From Domibacillus sp. DTU_2020_1001157_1_SI_ALB_TIR_016 (GTDB lineage: Bacteria > Bacillota > Bacilli > Bacillales > Domibacillaceae): a stretch of 64,000 nucleotides of DNA. Below the pieces are notes generated by a model, which made no database searches, was not told the DNA's origin, and saw only the letters and a program-made list of their open reading frames with translations. The stretch is taken from NCBI RefSeq assembly GCF_032341995.1, contig NZ_CP135439.1, positions 744,001 through 808,000 on the forward strand. Reading direction: 5' to 3'. Every line of letters begins with the position of its first letter. The first letter of the stretch is position 1. Position numbers and translations under genes: made by a program. Positions 1 to 8,172 of the stretch are shown here, piece after piece.

Positions 1-1
1 C

Positions 2-154
2 GTTGCTATTCCTCTCGGGAAAAGCGCTGAGTGGGAAATGATTTTGGAGCTTTTACCTGCTGCAGTTCCAGTAGCGCTTGAGTTTCCGCTGTCCATGAAT
101 GATCTGTTTCTTTATAAAAACTATATCGAAAAAAAGAAGGCGGTTGTACAATGA
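2..154 (+). CDS. C-terminal end of a probable TIM-barrel sugar isomerase/epimerase (partial)
   Basis: The open frame runs in from the window edge and stops at TGA 152-154, overlapping the next ATG by four bases (ATGA), so it is the upstream member of the same operon. Only 50 residues are visible. They include a hydrophobic strand-like segment (LLPAAVPVALEFPL) and a basic end (YIEKKKAVVQ). Such tails are common in xylose-isomerase-like TIM-barrel sugar epimerases, but there are too few residues to name the family firmly. The KdgK and permease neighbours suggest sugar-acid metabolism. Confidence 0.5.
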   Translation, partial: VAIPLGKSAEWEMILELLPAAVPVALEFPLSMNDLFLYKNYIEKKKAVVQ

Positions 155-1131
155 CTACCATAGAGGTTGTAACATTTGGCGAAGCGATGTCGATGTTTAT
201 GGCGAAAACTCCGGGCCCGCTGCACGAAGTAACCGAGTTTACGCAGGCGCTCGCCGGCGCAGAAACAAACACAGCGATTGGCCTTGCGCGTCTTGGCTTT
301 CAAAGCGGCTGGGCAAGCAAGGTGGGGAAAGATGCATTTGGTGCGTTTATTTTAGCGGCTCTTGCAAGAGAAGGAGTAAATACAGATCATGTATGGATGG
401 ACGAACAATATCCGACTGGCTTTCAGTTTAAGTCCAAAGTGACCGAAGGCGACCCGCATGTGCAGTATCACCGAAAAGGCTCAGCAGCAAGCCGCCTAAC
501 CGATGAAGAAATGAATCCGGCTTACTTTTTACAGGCGCGCCACCTGCATATGACAGGCATCCCGCTTGCTCTGTCTTCAGAAATGAGAGCGTTTTCCTTA
601 TCGGTTTTATCCACTATGAAAAAAGCAGGCAAAACCATTTCGTTTGATCCCAATTTACGCCCCTCCTTGTGGGATTCATCGGAAGAAATGATTGGCGTAA
701 CAAACGAAGCCGCATACCAAGCGGACATCGTGCTGCCGGGAATCGAAGAAGGAGAACAGCTGACAGGGTACACGAAACCCGACGAAATCGCTGATTTTTA
801 TAGAAAGCGCGGTGTACCGTGTGTGATTGTAAAGCTCGGAAGTGAAGGAGCATATGTAAAAACTGCCGCTCAAGAAGCAGTAGTGCCGGGTTACAAAGTG
901 GAACAGATCGTTGACACAGTTGGTGCTGGCGATGGCTTTGCAGCTGGTGTGATAAGCGGTCTGCTCGAAGGATTGCCGATTGAGGAGTGCGCTCGGCGTG
1001 GCAACGCAATTGGTGCAATGGCGGTCGGGCATGCAGGCGATCATGAAGGATATCCGGACCGGCTGACATTGGCACGGTTTATGAACAAATTTGAAAAAGA
1101 GGTGGCATACAATGAAAACACAGCTCGCTAA
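151..1131 (+). CDS. kdgK: 2-keto-3-deoxygluconate kinase, PfkB family
   Basis: This is a 326-residue PfkB-family carbohydrate kinase, the usual length for KdgK. It starts with the N-terminal strand VTFGEAM and has a substrate-binding stretch near AGAETNTAIGLARLG. The PfkB signature 2, DTVGAGDGFAAG, carries the predicted catalytic base Asp261. The expected reaction is ATP-dependent phosphorylation of 2-keto-3-deoxygluconate in the cytoplasm, a step in the breakdown of uronates released from pectin. Its start overlaps the upstream gene by four bases, and its 3' end overlaps the MFS gene. A KdgR-like regulator two genes downstream supports the KDG assignment. Another sugar or deoxy-sugar acid substrate cannot be excluded. 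Confidence 0.8.
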   Translation: MTTIEVVTFGEAMSMFMAKTPGPLHEVTEFTQALAGAETNTAIGLARLGFQSGWASKVGKDAFGAFILAALAREGVNTDHVWMDEQYPTGFQFKSKVTEGDPHVQYHRKGSAASRLTDEEMNPAYFLQARHLHMTGIPLALSSEMRAFSLSVLSTMKKAGKTISFDPNLRPSLWDSSEEMIGVTNEAAYQADIVLPGIEEGEQLTGYTKPDEIADFYRKRGVPCVIVKLGSEGAYVKTAAQEAVVPGYKVEQIVDTVGAGDGFAAGVISGLLEGLPIEECARRGNAIGAMAVGHAGDHEGYPDRLTLARFMNKFEKEVAYNENTAR

Positions 1132-2410
1132 ATCAAGATGGCTTCGTCTCATTCCAGTCGTTTTTATTACGTATAGTCTTGCTTATTTAGACAGAGCCAA
1201 TTACGGATTCGGCGCAGCCGGAGGCATGGCGGAAGATTTACATATTACAGCTTCCATGTCCGCGCTGCTTGGCTCTCTGTTTTTCCTTGGTTACTTCTTT
1301 TTTCAAGTGCCGGGTGCCCACTATGCTGAAAACCGAAGTGCCAAAAAACTGATTTTCTGGTCGCTGATTTTATGGGGCGGGCTGGCGACGGCAACAGGAA
1401 TGGTCAGCGACGTACGCTTTTTGATTGTCATCCGATTTTTGCTTGGCGTTGTAGAAAGTGCCGTTATGCCGTCTATGCTTGTGTTTTTAAGCCACTGGTT
1501 TACAAAAGCCGAGCGTTCCCGGGCGAATACGTTTTTAATTTTAGGAAATCCGGCCACCGTTTTATGGATGTCCATTTTGTCCGGCTACTTAATTGAATCG
1601 GTCGGCTGGCGCTGGATGTTTATTTTGGAAGGGCTTCCAGCTGTCGTTTGGGCATTCTTATGGTGGAAGCTTGTTGTAGATGAACCGAAAGATGCTAAAT
1701 GGCTGTCAGACGGAGAAAAGCGGGACTTGCAGGTGGAGCTTGAAAAAGAGCAGCAGGGAATCAAGCCGGTTAAAAACTATGCAGAAGCATTTCGTTCGAA
1801 AACCGTGATCCTGTTAAGTGCGCAATATGCGCTTTGGAGCATTGGTGTATATGGTTTTGTGATGTGGCTGCCGTCCATTTTAAATGCCGCGCCGAACATG
1901 AATATTGTCAAAACCGGCTGGCTTGCTTCTGTTCCATATGTATTGGCGATTATCGGCATGCTGAGTGCCTCTTATTTTTCAGACAAAATGCAGAATCGCA
2001 CCGCGTTTGTCTGGCCGTTTCTTTTAATTGGAGGCTTTGCGTTTTTAGGATCCTACATGGTCGGCACAAGTCACTTCTGGCTGTCGTTTGTGCTGCTGAT
2101 TATTGCCGGCGGTGCCATGTATGCACCATACGGGCCATTTTTCGCGATTATTCCGGAAGTGCTGCCGCGTAACGTAGCAGGAGGGGCAATGGCGCTGATC
2201 AATAGTATGGGTGCGCTCGGTTCGTTTGCAGGTTCTTATTTCGTTGGCTATTTGAACGGGACCACCGGCGGATTTGGTGCTTCCTACATGTTTATGTCAG
2301 GATCCTTATTCCTGTCAGCTATCCTGACGATTATTGCTGTAAAAGGCGCAAAGCCAAAAAAACGTCCCGAGTCCGCTTCCTCTCTTGGAATTACGCAAAA
2401 AGAAGCGTAA
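1112..2410 (+). CDS. MFS sugar-acid transporter, anion:cation symporter type
   Basis: This is a 432-residue membrane protein with about twelve hydrophobic segments and the anion:cation symporter signature near YSLAYLDRANYGFG. Related families carry hexuronates, galactonate or glucarate. The ATG at 1112 was chosen because GAGGTGG at 1099-1105 is correctly spaced for it; a TTG 21 bases upstream is in frame but lacks a site. It overlaps the end of kdgK by 20 bases, so the two are translationally linked. The likely role is uptake of a hexuronate, KDG or related acid for KdgK. The exact substrate is not readable from sequence. Confidence 0.75.
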   Translation: MKTQLAKSRWLRLIPVVFITYSLAYLDRANYGFGAAGGMAEDLHITASMSALLGSLFFLGYFFFQVPGAHYAENRSAKKLIFWSLILWGGLATATGMVSDVRFLIVIRFLLGVVESAVMPSMLVFLSHWFTKAERSRANTFLILGNPATVLWMSILSGYLIESVGWRWMFILEGLPAVVWAFLWWKLVVDEPKDAKWLSDGEKRDLQVELEKEQQGIKPVKNYAEAFRSKTVILLSAQYALWSIGVYGFVMWLPSILNAAPNMNIVKTGWLASVPYVLAIIGMLSASYFSDKMQNRTAFVWPFLLIGGFAFLGSYMVGTSHFWLSFVLLIIAGGAMYAPYGPFFAIIPEVLPRNVAGGAMALINSMGALGSFAGSYFVGYLNGTTGGFGASYMFMSGSLFLSAILTIIAVKGAKPKKRPESASSLGITQKEA

Positions 2411-2449
2411 TATAAAAGAAAATTCAAATGATTTAAAGGAAGAGGACAT

Positions 2450-3442
2450 ATGAAACGGGTAACAATGGCGGATGTAGCGAAAGAAGCGGGTGTGTCGAAA
2501 AGTACCGTATCGCAATTTTTAAACGGACGATTTGAATATATGAGCGAAGACACAAAGAAAAAAATTGAGCGGGCAGTTCAAGATCTTTCGTACAGCCCGA
2601 ATGTCATTGCTCGCAGTTTAAAGCAAAAAAGAACATCAATGATCGGTATTATTGTGGCCAATATCGTCCATGGCATTTCTACAGAAGTGTGCCAGGCTAT
2701 TGAGGATTACTGTCAAAAAAAAGACATCCATGCAATTGTATGCAATGCATATGACGATCCGGAAAAAGAAAAAAAGTATATTGATATGCTGCGCGCACGC
2801 CAGGTCGATGGGCTGATCATTTTTCCGTCCGGGGGCAATCAGGAATTATACCGTCAGCTGGAAAAGGAAAAATATCCAATCGTTTTTGTTGACCGTAAGA
2901 TAGAAGGTGTAGAAGTAAGCACGATTGTAGTCGATAATCGAAGAGCTGTCCGCCAGGCAGTAGAATATCTAGTTGAAAAAAAGCATGACCGTATTGCGCT
3001 TGTGACGCCGCCAATGACGACGTATACACGGAGAGAACGGCTTGAGGGCTATAAGGAAGCGATAGAAGCAAGGGGATTGCCGTTTCAGGATCAATATGTA
3101 AAATCCGTTCCATATGAGGCGATTGTGCCATCTATGAAAGAAATGTTTCAACAGCATCCTCCGACAGCACTCATAGCGGCCAATGATCTATCTTTTATGG
3201 AAGTCATGAAGTTTGCTAAAGAAAACAACTTGAAGATTGGCCAGGATTTAGCGCTGATTGTTTTTGATAATATTAAATTTGCTGATATATACGAACCGGC
3301 TATTACAACCATTTCACAGCCGGCTTACGAAATGGGAACAAGAGCAGCGGAACTGTTGATTCAGCAAATTATGAAAAAGCCGGTTACCCCAGAGACGCAT
3401 GTTTTAGAAACAAGCCTGCTGATTCGGGATTCGGCCCAATAG
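2450..3442 (+). CDS. kdgR: LacI-family regulator, KdgR-like
   Basis: The N-terminal LacI helix-turn-helix (about residues 3-55) contains VTMADVAKEAGVSKSTVSQFLNG. A periplasmic-binding-protein-like effector domain follows, from about residue 60 to the end. The SKSTVSQFLNG recognition helix followed by an EYMSEDT segment resembles Bacillus KdgR, the repressor of KDG and pectin genes. The gene is 330 residues long, typical for the family, starts behind AAGGAAGAGG, and lies 39 bases after the permease. It probably controls its own operon in response to KDG or a phosphorylated relative. Its operator would lie upstream of the window. Confidence 0.75.
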   Translation: MKRVTMADVAKEAGVSKSTVSQFLNGRFEYMSEDTKKKIERAVQDLSYSPNVIARSLKQKRTSMIGIIVANIVHGISTEVCQAIEDYCQKKDIHAIVCNAYDDPEKEKKYIDMLRARQVDGLIIFPSGGNQELYRQLEKEKYPIVFVDRKIEGVEVSTIVVDNRRAVRQAVEYLVEKKHDRIALVTPPMTTYTRRERLEGYKEAIEARGLPFQDQYVKSVPYEAIVPSMKEMFQQHPPTALIAANDLSFMEVMKFAKENNLKIGQDLALIVFDNIKFADIYEPAITTISQPAYEMGTRAAELLIQQIMKKPVTPETHVLETSLLIRDSAQ

Positions 3443-3475
3443 AGCTTTTTATAAAAGCTCTTTCTTTTTCTTTGG
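3441..3475 (+). terminator. Rho-independent terminator after kdgR
   Basis: A perfect 9-bp stem (AGAGCTTTT / AAAAGCTCT) with a 3-base loop begins inside the kdgR stop codon and is followed by a T-rich tract. hxlA starts only 32 bases later with no clear promoter, so read-through into hxlAB is likely. Confidence 0.75.
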
Positions 3476-3506
3476 TTAATAAACCGATTTAGTTAGGGGG
3501 AGCACA

Positions 3507-4127
3507 GTGAATATACAATTGGCATTAGACCGTATGACCATCGAAGAAGCCATTGGAATGGCAGCAGAGACAGAAGAGCATGTCGACTGGCTGGAAGTCG
3601 GAACCTCGCTCATTAAGGAGTTTGGTATGGACAGTGTCCGGGCGATGAAAAAAGCGTTTCCGAATAAAGTGATTGTTGCCGATATGAAAACCAATGACAA
3701 CGCGCAGTACGAATGCCAGCTTTGTTTTGAAGCGGGAGCAGATATTGCCACGGTAATGGGAACTGCACCGCTTGTGACGATTGAAGCCTGTATAGCAGAA
3801 GCAGAAAAAAGAGGCAAGCAAATGATGATCGACCTGCTTTATACAACACCTGCCCAGCAGGAACTGTTAAGCCAGTATAATGCGATTCTTTGTCTGCATA
3901 CAAGCAAAGACCAGCAGGAGCTTGGCACAAAACAAAACAGTGAAACAGGCGTGCAGGCTGGCTTAAAAATAGCGGTAGCGGGCGGAATTACATTAGAAAG
4001 CCTGCCAGCGTACAAAAAAATGAACCCGCTTGTTTTTATTATCGGCTCCGCCATTACAAAAGCAGAGGATCCTGTCCGGATAGCAGCTGCATTCAAACAA
4101 CAGCTAAACATGGAGGAATCAAAATGA
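3507..4127 (+). CDS. hxlA: 3-hexulose-6-phosphate synthase
   Basis: This 206-residue protein belongs to the OMP-decarboxylase superfamily, near the length typical of HPS (about 210). Visible motifs are LALDR at the N-terminus, the metal and catalytic ADMKTND segment, AGADIATVMG, and the phosphate-binding VAGGIT and IIGSAIT. HPS condenses formaldehyde with ribulose 5-phosphate to give hexulose 6-phosphate. The start is GTG behind TTAGGGGGAG. It overlaps hxlB by four bases, and this HPS-PHI pairing is the main evidence for HPS rather than the related 3-keto-L-gulonate-6-phosphate decarboxylase. No HxlR-type activator gene is adjacent. Confidence 0.8.
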   Translation: MNIQLALDRMTIEEAIGMAAETEEHVDWLEVGTSLIKEFGMDSVRAMKKAFPNKVIVADMKTNDNAQYECQLCFEAGADIATVMGTAPLVTIEACIAEAEKRGKQMMIDLLYTTPAQQELLSQYNAILCLHTSKDQQELGTKQNSETGVQAGLKIAVAGGITLESLPAYKKMNPLVFIIGSAITKAEDPVRIAAAFKQQLNMEESK

Positions 4128-4675
4128 AGGAAAAAATAAAAGCCGTTCTGGCAGAAATTGAAGATGTAACCAGTCACGTTCAGGAGGGGCAATTGGAAAG
4201 GGCGGCGGACCATCTAACATCAGCTGAACGAATCTTTGTATTCGGTGAAGGGCGGTCTGGATTTATGGCAAAGTCGTTTGCGATGCGGTTAATGCATCTT
4301 GGTGTCCAGTCATTTGTCATTGGCGAAACCACAACGCCATCTATTCAAAAAGGGGATGTCATCGTGCTTGTGTCGGGATCTGGAAAAACAAAAAGTGTAT
4401 GCTGGACAGCAGAAAGGGCAGCTCAATTAGGATGTGTAACGATAGCCGTCACAACGGATCCAGCGTCTCCACTTGCTTCCCATGCTTCTTCTATTCTTCA
4501 CGTACCGGCCGCTACGAAGTATCGGAATGAAGGAGAAAGAAAAAGCATTCAGCCGCTCGGCTCCCTTTTTGATCAAAGCACTCATGTACTGTTCGATGTA
4601 CTTTGCCTGAACTATGCAGAAAAACAAGATCGGACACACGAACAAACGTTTAAGCTTCATAGCAATGTGGAATAA
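4124..4675 (+). CDS. hxlB: 6-phospho-3-hexuloisomerase
   Basis: This single-domain SIS sugar isomerase has 183 residues, the normal length for PHI. It carries the characteristic block VFGEGRSGFMAKSFAMRL followed by the SIS phosphate-binding loop VLVSGSGKTKS. It converts hexulose 6-phosphate to fructose 6-phosphate, completing formaldehyde fixation or, run in reverse, ribulose 5-phosphate supply. Its ATG overlaps the hxlA stop as ATGA, so the two are co-translated. A strong terminator follows immediately. Confidence 0.85.
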   Translation: MKEKIKAVLAEIEDVTSHVQEGQLERAADHLTSAERIFVFGEGRSGFMAKSFAMRLMHLGVQSFVIGETTTPSIQKGDVIVLVSGSGKTKSVCWTAERAAQLGCVTIAVTTDPASPLASHASSILHVPAATKYRNEGERKSIQPLGSLFDQSTHVLFDVLCLNYAEKQDRTHEQTFKLHSNVE

Positions 4676-4698
4676 CAGCCGTAAAGGCTGTTTTTTTA
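4674..4698 (+). terminator. Terminator after hxlB
   Basis: A short stem (AACAGCC / GGCTGTT) with a GTAAA loop is followed by a run of Ts. It closes the kdg-hxl transcription unit. Confidence 0.75.
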
Positions 4699-4721
4699 TT
4701 CCATTTTATTGTGAAAAGAAG

Positions 4722-4828
4722 AGCAATCGTTTGCATCAAGTATTTCTAATTTTCTTTGTATATACAAGAAATGAAAACCTATTAAATTAACTTTGAAAGG
4801 CTTTACAAAAAATATGCAAACGATTTCT
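4722..4828 (+). promoter_or_regulatory. Pair of LacI-type operators facing each other upstream of the ABC operon
   Basis: AGCAATCGTTTGCA at 4722-4735 is the reverse complement, bar one base, of TGCAAACGATTTCT at 4815-4828. Both are 14-bp sites with a central CG, as LacI-family proteins use. Their centres are 93 bp apart, close to nine helical turns, which would allow repression by looping. The likely ligand-responsive protein is the LacI regulator encoded at 8173-9207; that link is inference. Confidence 0.55.
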
Positions 4829-4837
4829 CAAAAAATG

Positions 4838-4893
4838 TTGACGCTTTCATAGTAACGGTGGTATAGTGGTTTCAGAAGTTGAAAGCGGTTACT
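4838..4893 (+). promoter_or_regulatory. Promoter with overlapping cre-like site for the ABC sugar operon
   Basis: TTGACG at 4838-4843 and TATAGT at 4862-4867 are separated by 18 bp. Just downstream, TGAAAGCGGTTACT at 4880-4893 matches the CcpA cre consensus TGWAANCGNTNWCA at 13 of 14 positions. A cre at this place would block elongation during growth on preferred sugars. Confidence 0.65.
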
Positions 4894-4933
4894 GTTTTCG
4901 ATCAACTAAAAAGACTGCAAAGGGGTAGATGAC

Positions 4934-6226
4934 GTGTTAACAAAAAAAGCATTCGTACTTTCATCGGCATTGTTTCTAGGTCTTGCTGGCTGCTCAACAG
5001 CTGAGAAAAAAGAAGAATCATCTGGCAGTTCAGGCGGAGGGGGCGGCGATCAGACGGTCGTAGATATTTTCCAGTTTAAAGTGGAGTTTAAAGACCAGTT
5101 TGAGGAACTCGCGAAGCAATATGAAGAAGACCATCCGGAAGTTGATATAAATGTTCAAACAGTAGGGGGCGGGAACGATTATGGTTCGGCGCTGAAATCC
5201 AAATTTGCTTCAGGAGACGAGCCGGCTATTTTTAATATTAACGGAGCCGTTGATGTGCAGCAGTACCGTGATAGATTGATAGATGTAAGTGATACGAAAG
5301 CGGCTGGAGCAGCGCTGGAAGGCACGCTCGAAAGTGTGACAGAAGACGGGAAAGTGCTGGGCCTTCCATACAATCAGGAAGGATACGGATTTGTTTATAA
5401 CAAAGAGATTTTCGAAAAAGCCGGAGTGGATGCAGATTCGATTAAATCAATGGATGATTTAACGAAAGCGGTTCAAACGCTGGACAGCAAAAAGGACGAG
5501 CTTGGCATTGACGCTGTGTTTGCTTTTGCTGGAAAAGAAAAATGGACAGAAGGAAACCACGGCTCAAACTCTTTTATCGCAGACGATTTTAATGGCAGCG
5601 TAATGGAAGCATTCCAGGCGAAAGAACTTCCATTTACAAAAGCAGAACAGTACAAGGAGTATATTGACCTTCAAAACAAATATTCCGTACAGCCGGTTTT
5701 GAGCCTTGATTATTCACAGCAGGTAGAAGAATTGTTTTCAACAGGCCGCGTAGCCATGATTAAGCAAGGAAACTGGGTATACCCGACAATCGAACAGATG
5801 GATCCAGAGCTTGCTGAAAATGTTGGCATCTTCCCAATCCCGGTTGACGGTGAAATGAAAATGCCAGTTGGTGTTCCACAATACTGGGCTGTAAACAAAA
5901 ACGCAGATGAAGAAGCTCAAAAAGCAGCAAAAGAATTTTTAGATTGGCTGTACACGTCTGATGAAGGAAAAGAAGCGGTTCTAACACAATTTAAATTTAT
6001 CCCGGCTTACGAAGGCTACGATGCAGATAAAATTGCCGACCCGCTTTCTAAAACGATCTATCAATATGCCGAAGAAGGAAACACGCAAGGATGGGTATTC
6101 CTTGGCTATCCAGTTGGATGGAGTGATATTTTAGGAGCGCATCTTCAAAAGTATCTTGCAGGTGAAGCGTCTTGGGAAGAAGCGATTCAAGCTGCGAAAA
6201 ATGATTGGAAAAAAGCGCGTCAGTAA
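4934..6226 (+). CDS. ABC transporter sugar-binding lipoprotein (family 1 solute-binding protein)
   Basis: This is a 430-residue extracellular binding protein. The N-terminus MLTKKAFVLSSALFLGLAGC carries a lipobox (LAGC), and a Ser/Gly-rich linker follows it, so it is anchored outside the membrane. The mature part has the features of carbohydrate-binding family 1: an LPYNQEGYGFVYNKEIFEKAG block and late aromatic residues. The start is GTG at 4934 behind AAAGGGGTAG. It heads an operon with two MalF/MalG-like permeases but no ATPase, which is presumably supplied by the MsmX-type gene at 14421. The ligand is an oligosaccharide or glycoside that cannot be identified here. Confidence 0.85.
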   Translation: MLTKKAFVLSSALFLGLAGCSTAEKKEESSGSSGGGGGDQTVVDIFQFKVEFKDQFEELAKQYEEDHPEVDINVQTVGGGNDYGSALKSKFASGDEPAIFNINGAVDVQQYRDRLIDVSDTKAAGAALEGTLESVTEDGKVLGLPYNQEGYGFVYNKEIFEKAGVDADSIKSMDDLTKAVQTLDSKKDELGIDAVFAFAGKEKWTEGNHGSNSFIADDFNGSVMEAFQAKELPFTKAEQYKEYIDLQNKYSVQPVLSLDYSQQVEELFSTGRVAMIKQGNWVYPTIEQMDPELAENVGIFPIPVDGEMKMPVGVPQYWAVNKNADEEAQKAAKEFLDWLYTSDEGKEAVLTQFKFIPAYEGYDADKIADPLSKTIYQYAEEGNTQGWVFLGYPVGWSDILGAHLQKYLAGEASWEEAIQAAKNDWKKARQ

Positions 6227-6241
6227 TTCCATGAAAAGAAA

Positions 6242-6279
6242 AAAGATAACAGGCACGTTTCAGCTGTTATCTTTTTCTT
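6242..6279 (+). terminator. Intra-operon attenuating terminator after the binding-protein gene
   Basis: AAAGATAACAG at 6242-6252 pairs with CTGTTATCTTT at 6264-6274, with a T-rich tail. It lies between the binding protein and the first permease of one operon. Partial termination here would give more binding protein than permease, a common arrangement. Confidence 0.65.
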
Positions 6280-6313
6280 TCCCAAAATTCAACAGAAATG
6301 AGGTTTAGGCAGC

Positions 6314-7174
6314 ATGAGAAACAAAGACTTTATGTTTTGGCTTTTTTTAGCGCCGGTTTTATTTGCGCTTGGCATCGTCGTCCTGCTTCCGCTTATTTAC
6401 GGGATTATTTACTCTTTCACAGACTGGGATGGGGTAAATGCAGCTGAATTTATCGGTGTGAAAAATTATATTGAACTGTTCAGTGACGAGGGCTTTTTAA
6501 GATCGTTGTGGTTTACGTTTAAATTCTCCGTTGCTTCTGTTATCGTTATCAACATTATGGGGCTTGGCCTCGCCATGCTTGTTACATCCTACATTAAATC
6601 TAAAAACGTTCTTCGCACTATCTTTTTTATGCCAAACTTAATCGGCGGGTTGATTCTCGGCTTTATCTGGCAGTTTATTTTCACAAAAGTGTTTGATGCT
6701 ATTGGACGGGCAACGGGTATTGAATGGCTGCAGGGCTGGCTTTCCGACTCCCAGACAGGCTTCTGGGGAATGGTTATTTTGATGAGCTGGCAGATGGCCG
6801 GCTATATTATGATTATTTACATTGCGTACTTGGAAAACGTGCCGAAAGATTTGCTTGAAGCAGCAGAGATCGACGGCGCAAATGCATGGCAGCGCTTCCG
6901 AAATATTACGTTCCCCCTTGTAATGCCTGCCTTTACGGTCAGCTTGTTTTTAACGCTGTCCAATGCTTTTAAAATTTATGATCAGAACTTATCGCTCACA
7001 AACGGCGGACCATTTGACTCAACGAAAATGGTTGCCATGGATATTGTTCAAACGGCCTTCCAATTAAACCAAATGGCAGAAGCACAGGCGAAAGCCGTTA
7101 TCTTCTTTATCATTGTGGCGATTATTTCATTAACACAAGTGTACATTAATAAGAAAAAGGAGGTAGAGATGTAA
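6314..7174 (+). CDS. ABC sugar transporter permease, MalF-like
   Basis: This is a 286-residue inner-membrane permease with six predicted membrane helices. It has the cytoplasmic EAA loop for docking the ATPase, seen as EAAEIDGANAWQRFRNITFPLVMP. It pairs with the next gene to form the transmembrane channel of a CUT1-type importer. AATGAGG precedes the ATG. Its stop codon shares a base with the start of the second permease (TAATG), so the two are produced together. Confidence 0.88.
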   Translation: MRNKDFMFWLFLAPVLFALGIVVLLPLIYGIIYSFTDWDGVNAAEFIGVKNYIELFSDEGFLRSLWFTFKFSVASVIVINIMGLGLAMLVTSYIKSKNVLRTIFFMPNLIGGLILGFIWQFIFTKVFDAIGRATGIEWLQGWLSDSQTGFWGMVILMSWQMAGYIMIIYIAYLENVPKDLLEAAEIDGANAWQRFRNITFPLVMPAFTVSLFLTLSNAFKIYDQNLSLTNGGPFDSTKMVAMDIVQTAFQLNQMAEAQAKAVIFFIIVAIISLTQVYINKKKEVEM

Positions 7175-7992
7175 TGAAAAAGTCAGGAAAACGCTGGACG
7201 CTCGAAATTATTGGTATTTTACTGGCTCTTTTTTGGATCTCTCCTTTCTACTTAATGATTGCCAATGCTTTTAAAACAAAACGCGAGATTTTTACCAATA
7301 CGCTAAAGCTGCCAGAAGATTTTACTTTTGATAACTTTACACAGGCTTTTGAAGAATTAACATTTTTGCAGACATTTGTGAATTCAGTGCTTGTAACTCT
7401 TTTGAGCGTAGCGGTTATTCTCTTTTTCTCCGCTATGGCTGCTTATGCATTATCCCGCAACGGAAGCCGGCTGAGCAATATCATTTTCTTTGTGTTTGTA
7501 GCGGCCATGCTGATTCCTTTTCAATCCGTTATGATTCCGCTTGTTTCGATTTTCGGAAAAGCCAATGCGCTTAACTTTTACGGGCTGATTTTTATGTATC
7601 TTGGCTTCGGATGCAGCTTGTCGATCTTTCTTTATCACGGAGCTCTTAAAGGCATTTCCAAATCACTTGATGAGGCGGCAACGATTGATGGCTGTAACCG
7701 GCTTCAAGTATTTTGGTACATTATCTTCCCGCTGCTAAAACCGATCTCTATTACAGTTGGGATTTTGAACGTGATTTGGATTTGGAACGATTTCCTTCTT
7801 CCATCACTGGTGATCAGCGGCGACGGTACGGATACGATTCCGTTAAAGCTGTTTAACTTCTTCGGCCAGTATACGAAGCAGTGGCATTTAGCGCTTGCTG
7901 GTTTAACGATTTCGATTATTCCCGTTATCATTGCGTATTTCTTCGCACAAAAACAAATTATTAAAGGGGTTTCCGATGGCGCTGTAAAATAA
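7174..7992 (+). CDS. ABC sugar transporter permease, MalG-like
   Basis: This is a 272-residue permease with six hydrophobic segments and the EAA loop DEAATIDGCNRLQVFWYIIFPLLKP. It ends with the usual cytoplasmic tail KQIIKGVSDGAVK. It is the partner of the preceding permease. No ATP-binding subunit follows; the gene is succeeded by a LacI regulator with its own probable promoter. The nearest ATPase gene is the MsmX-like one at 14421-15521, and MsmX proteins are known to energise several CUT1 importers. Confidence 0.88.
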   Translation: MKKSGKRWTLEIIGILLALFWISPFYLMIANAFKTKREIFTNTLKLPEDFTFDNFTQAFEELTFLQTFVNSVLVTLLSVAVILFFSAMAAYALSRNGSRLSNIIFFVFVAAMLIPFQSVMIPLVSIFGKANALNFYGLIFMYLGFGCSLSIFLYHGALKGISKSLDEAATIDGCNRLQVFWYIIFPLLKPISITVGILNVIWIWNDFLLPSLVISGDGTDTIPLKLFNFFGQYTKQWHLALAGLTISIIPVIIAYFFAQKQIIKGVSDGAVK

Positions 7993-8172
7993 AAAGAGCA
8001 GCACTTTGCGTACAAAAGCGCTCCAATCGAGACAAAGAAATACAAGAAGCTCCCGGGCGGCTGGGAAAGTAAAATGCTGCGGGGGCTGCAGCAGGGCATT
8101 ATTAAGAAACGATATACTTTCTTATTTTTTTTGAAAAATGGTACTATAAACTAGAAAAGGGAGGAACCGGTC

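Noticed and set aside
3507..4127. HxlA as 3-keto-L-gulonate-6-phosphate decarboxylase
   Set aside because: The immediate overlap with a PHI gene is the signature of the ribulose-monophosphate pair, and no ascorbate or gulonate genes are present.
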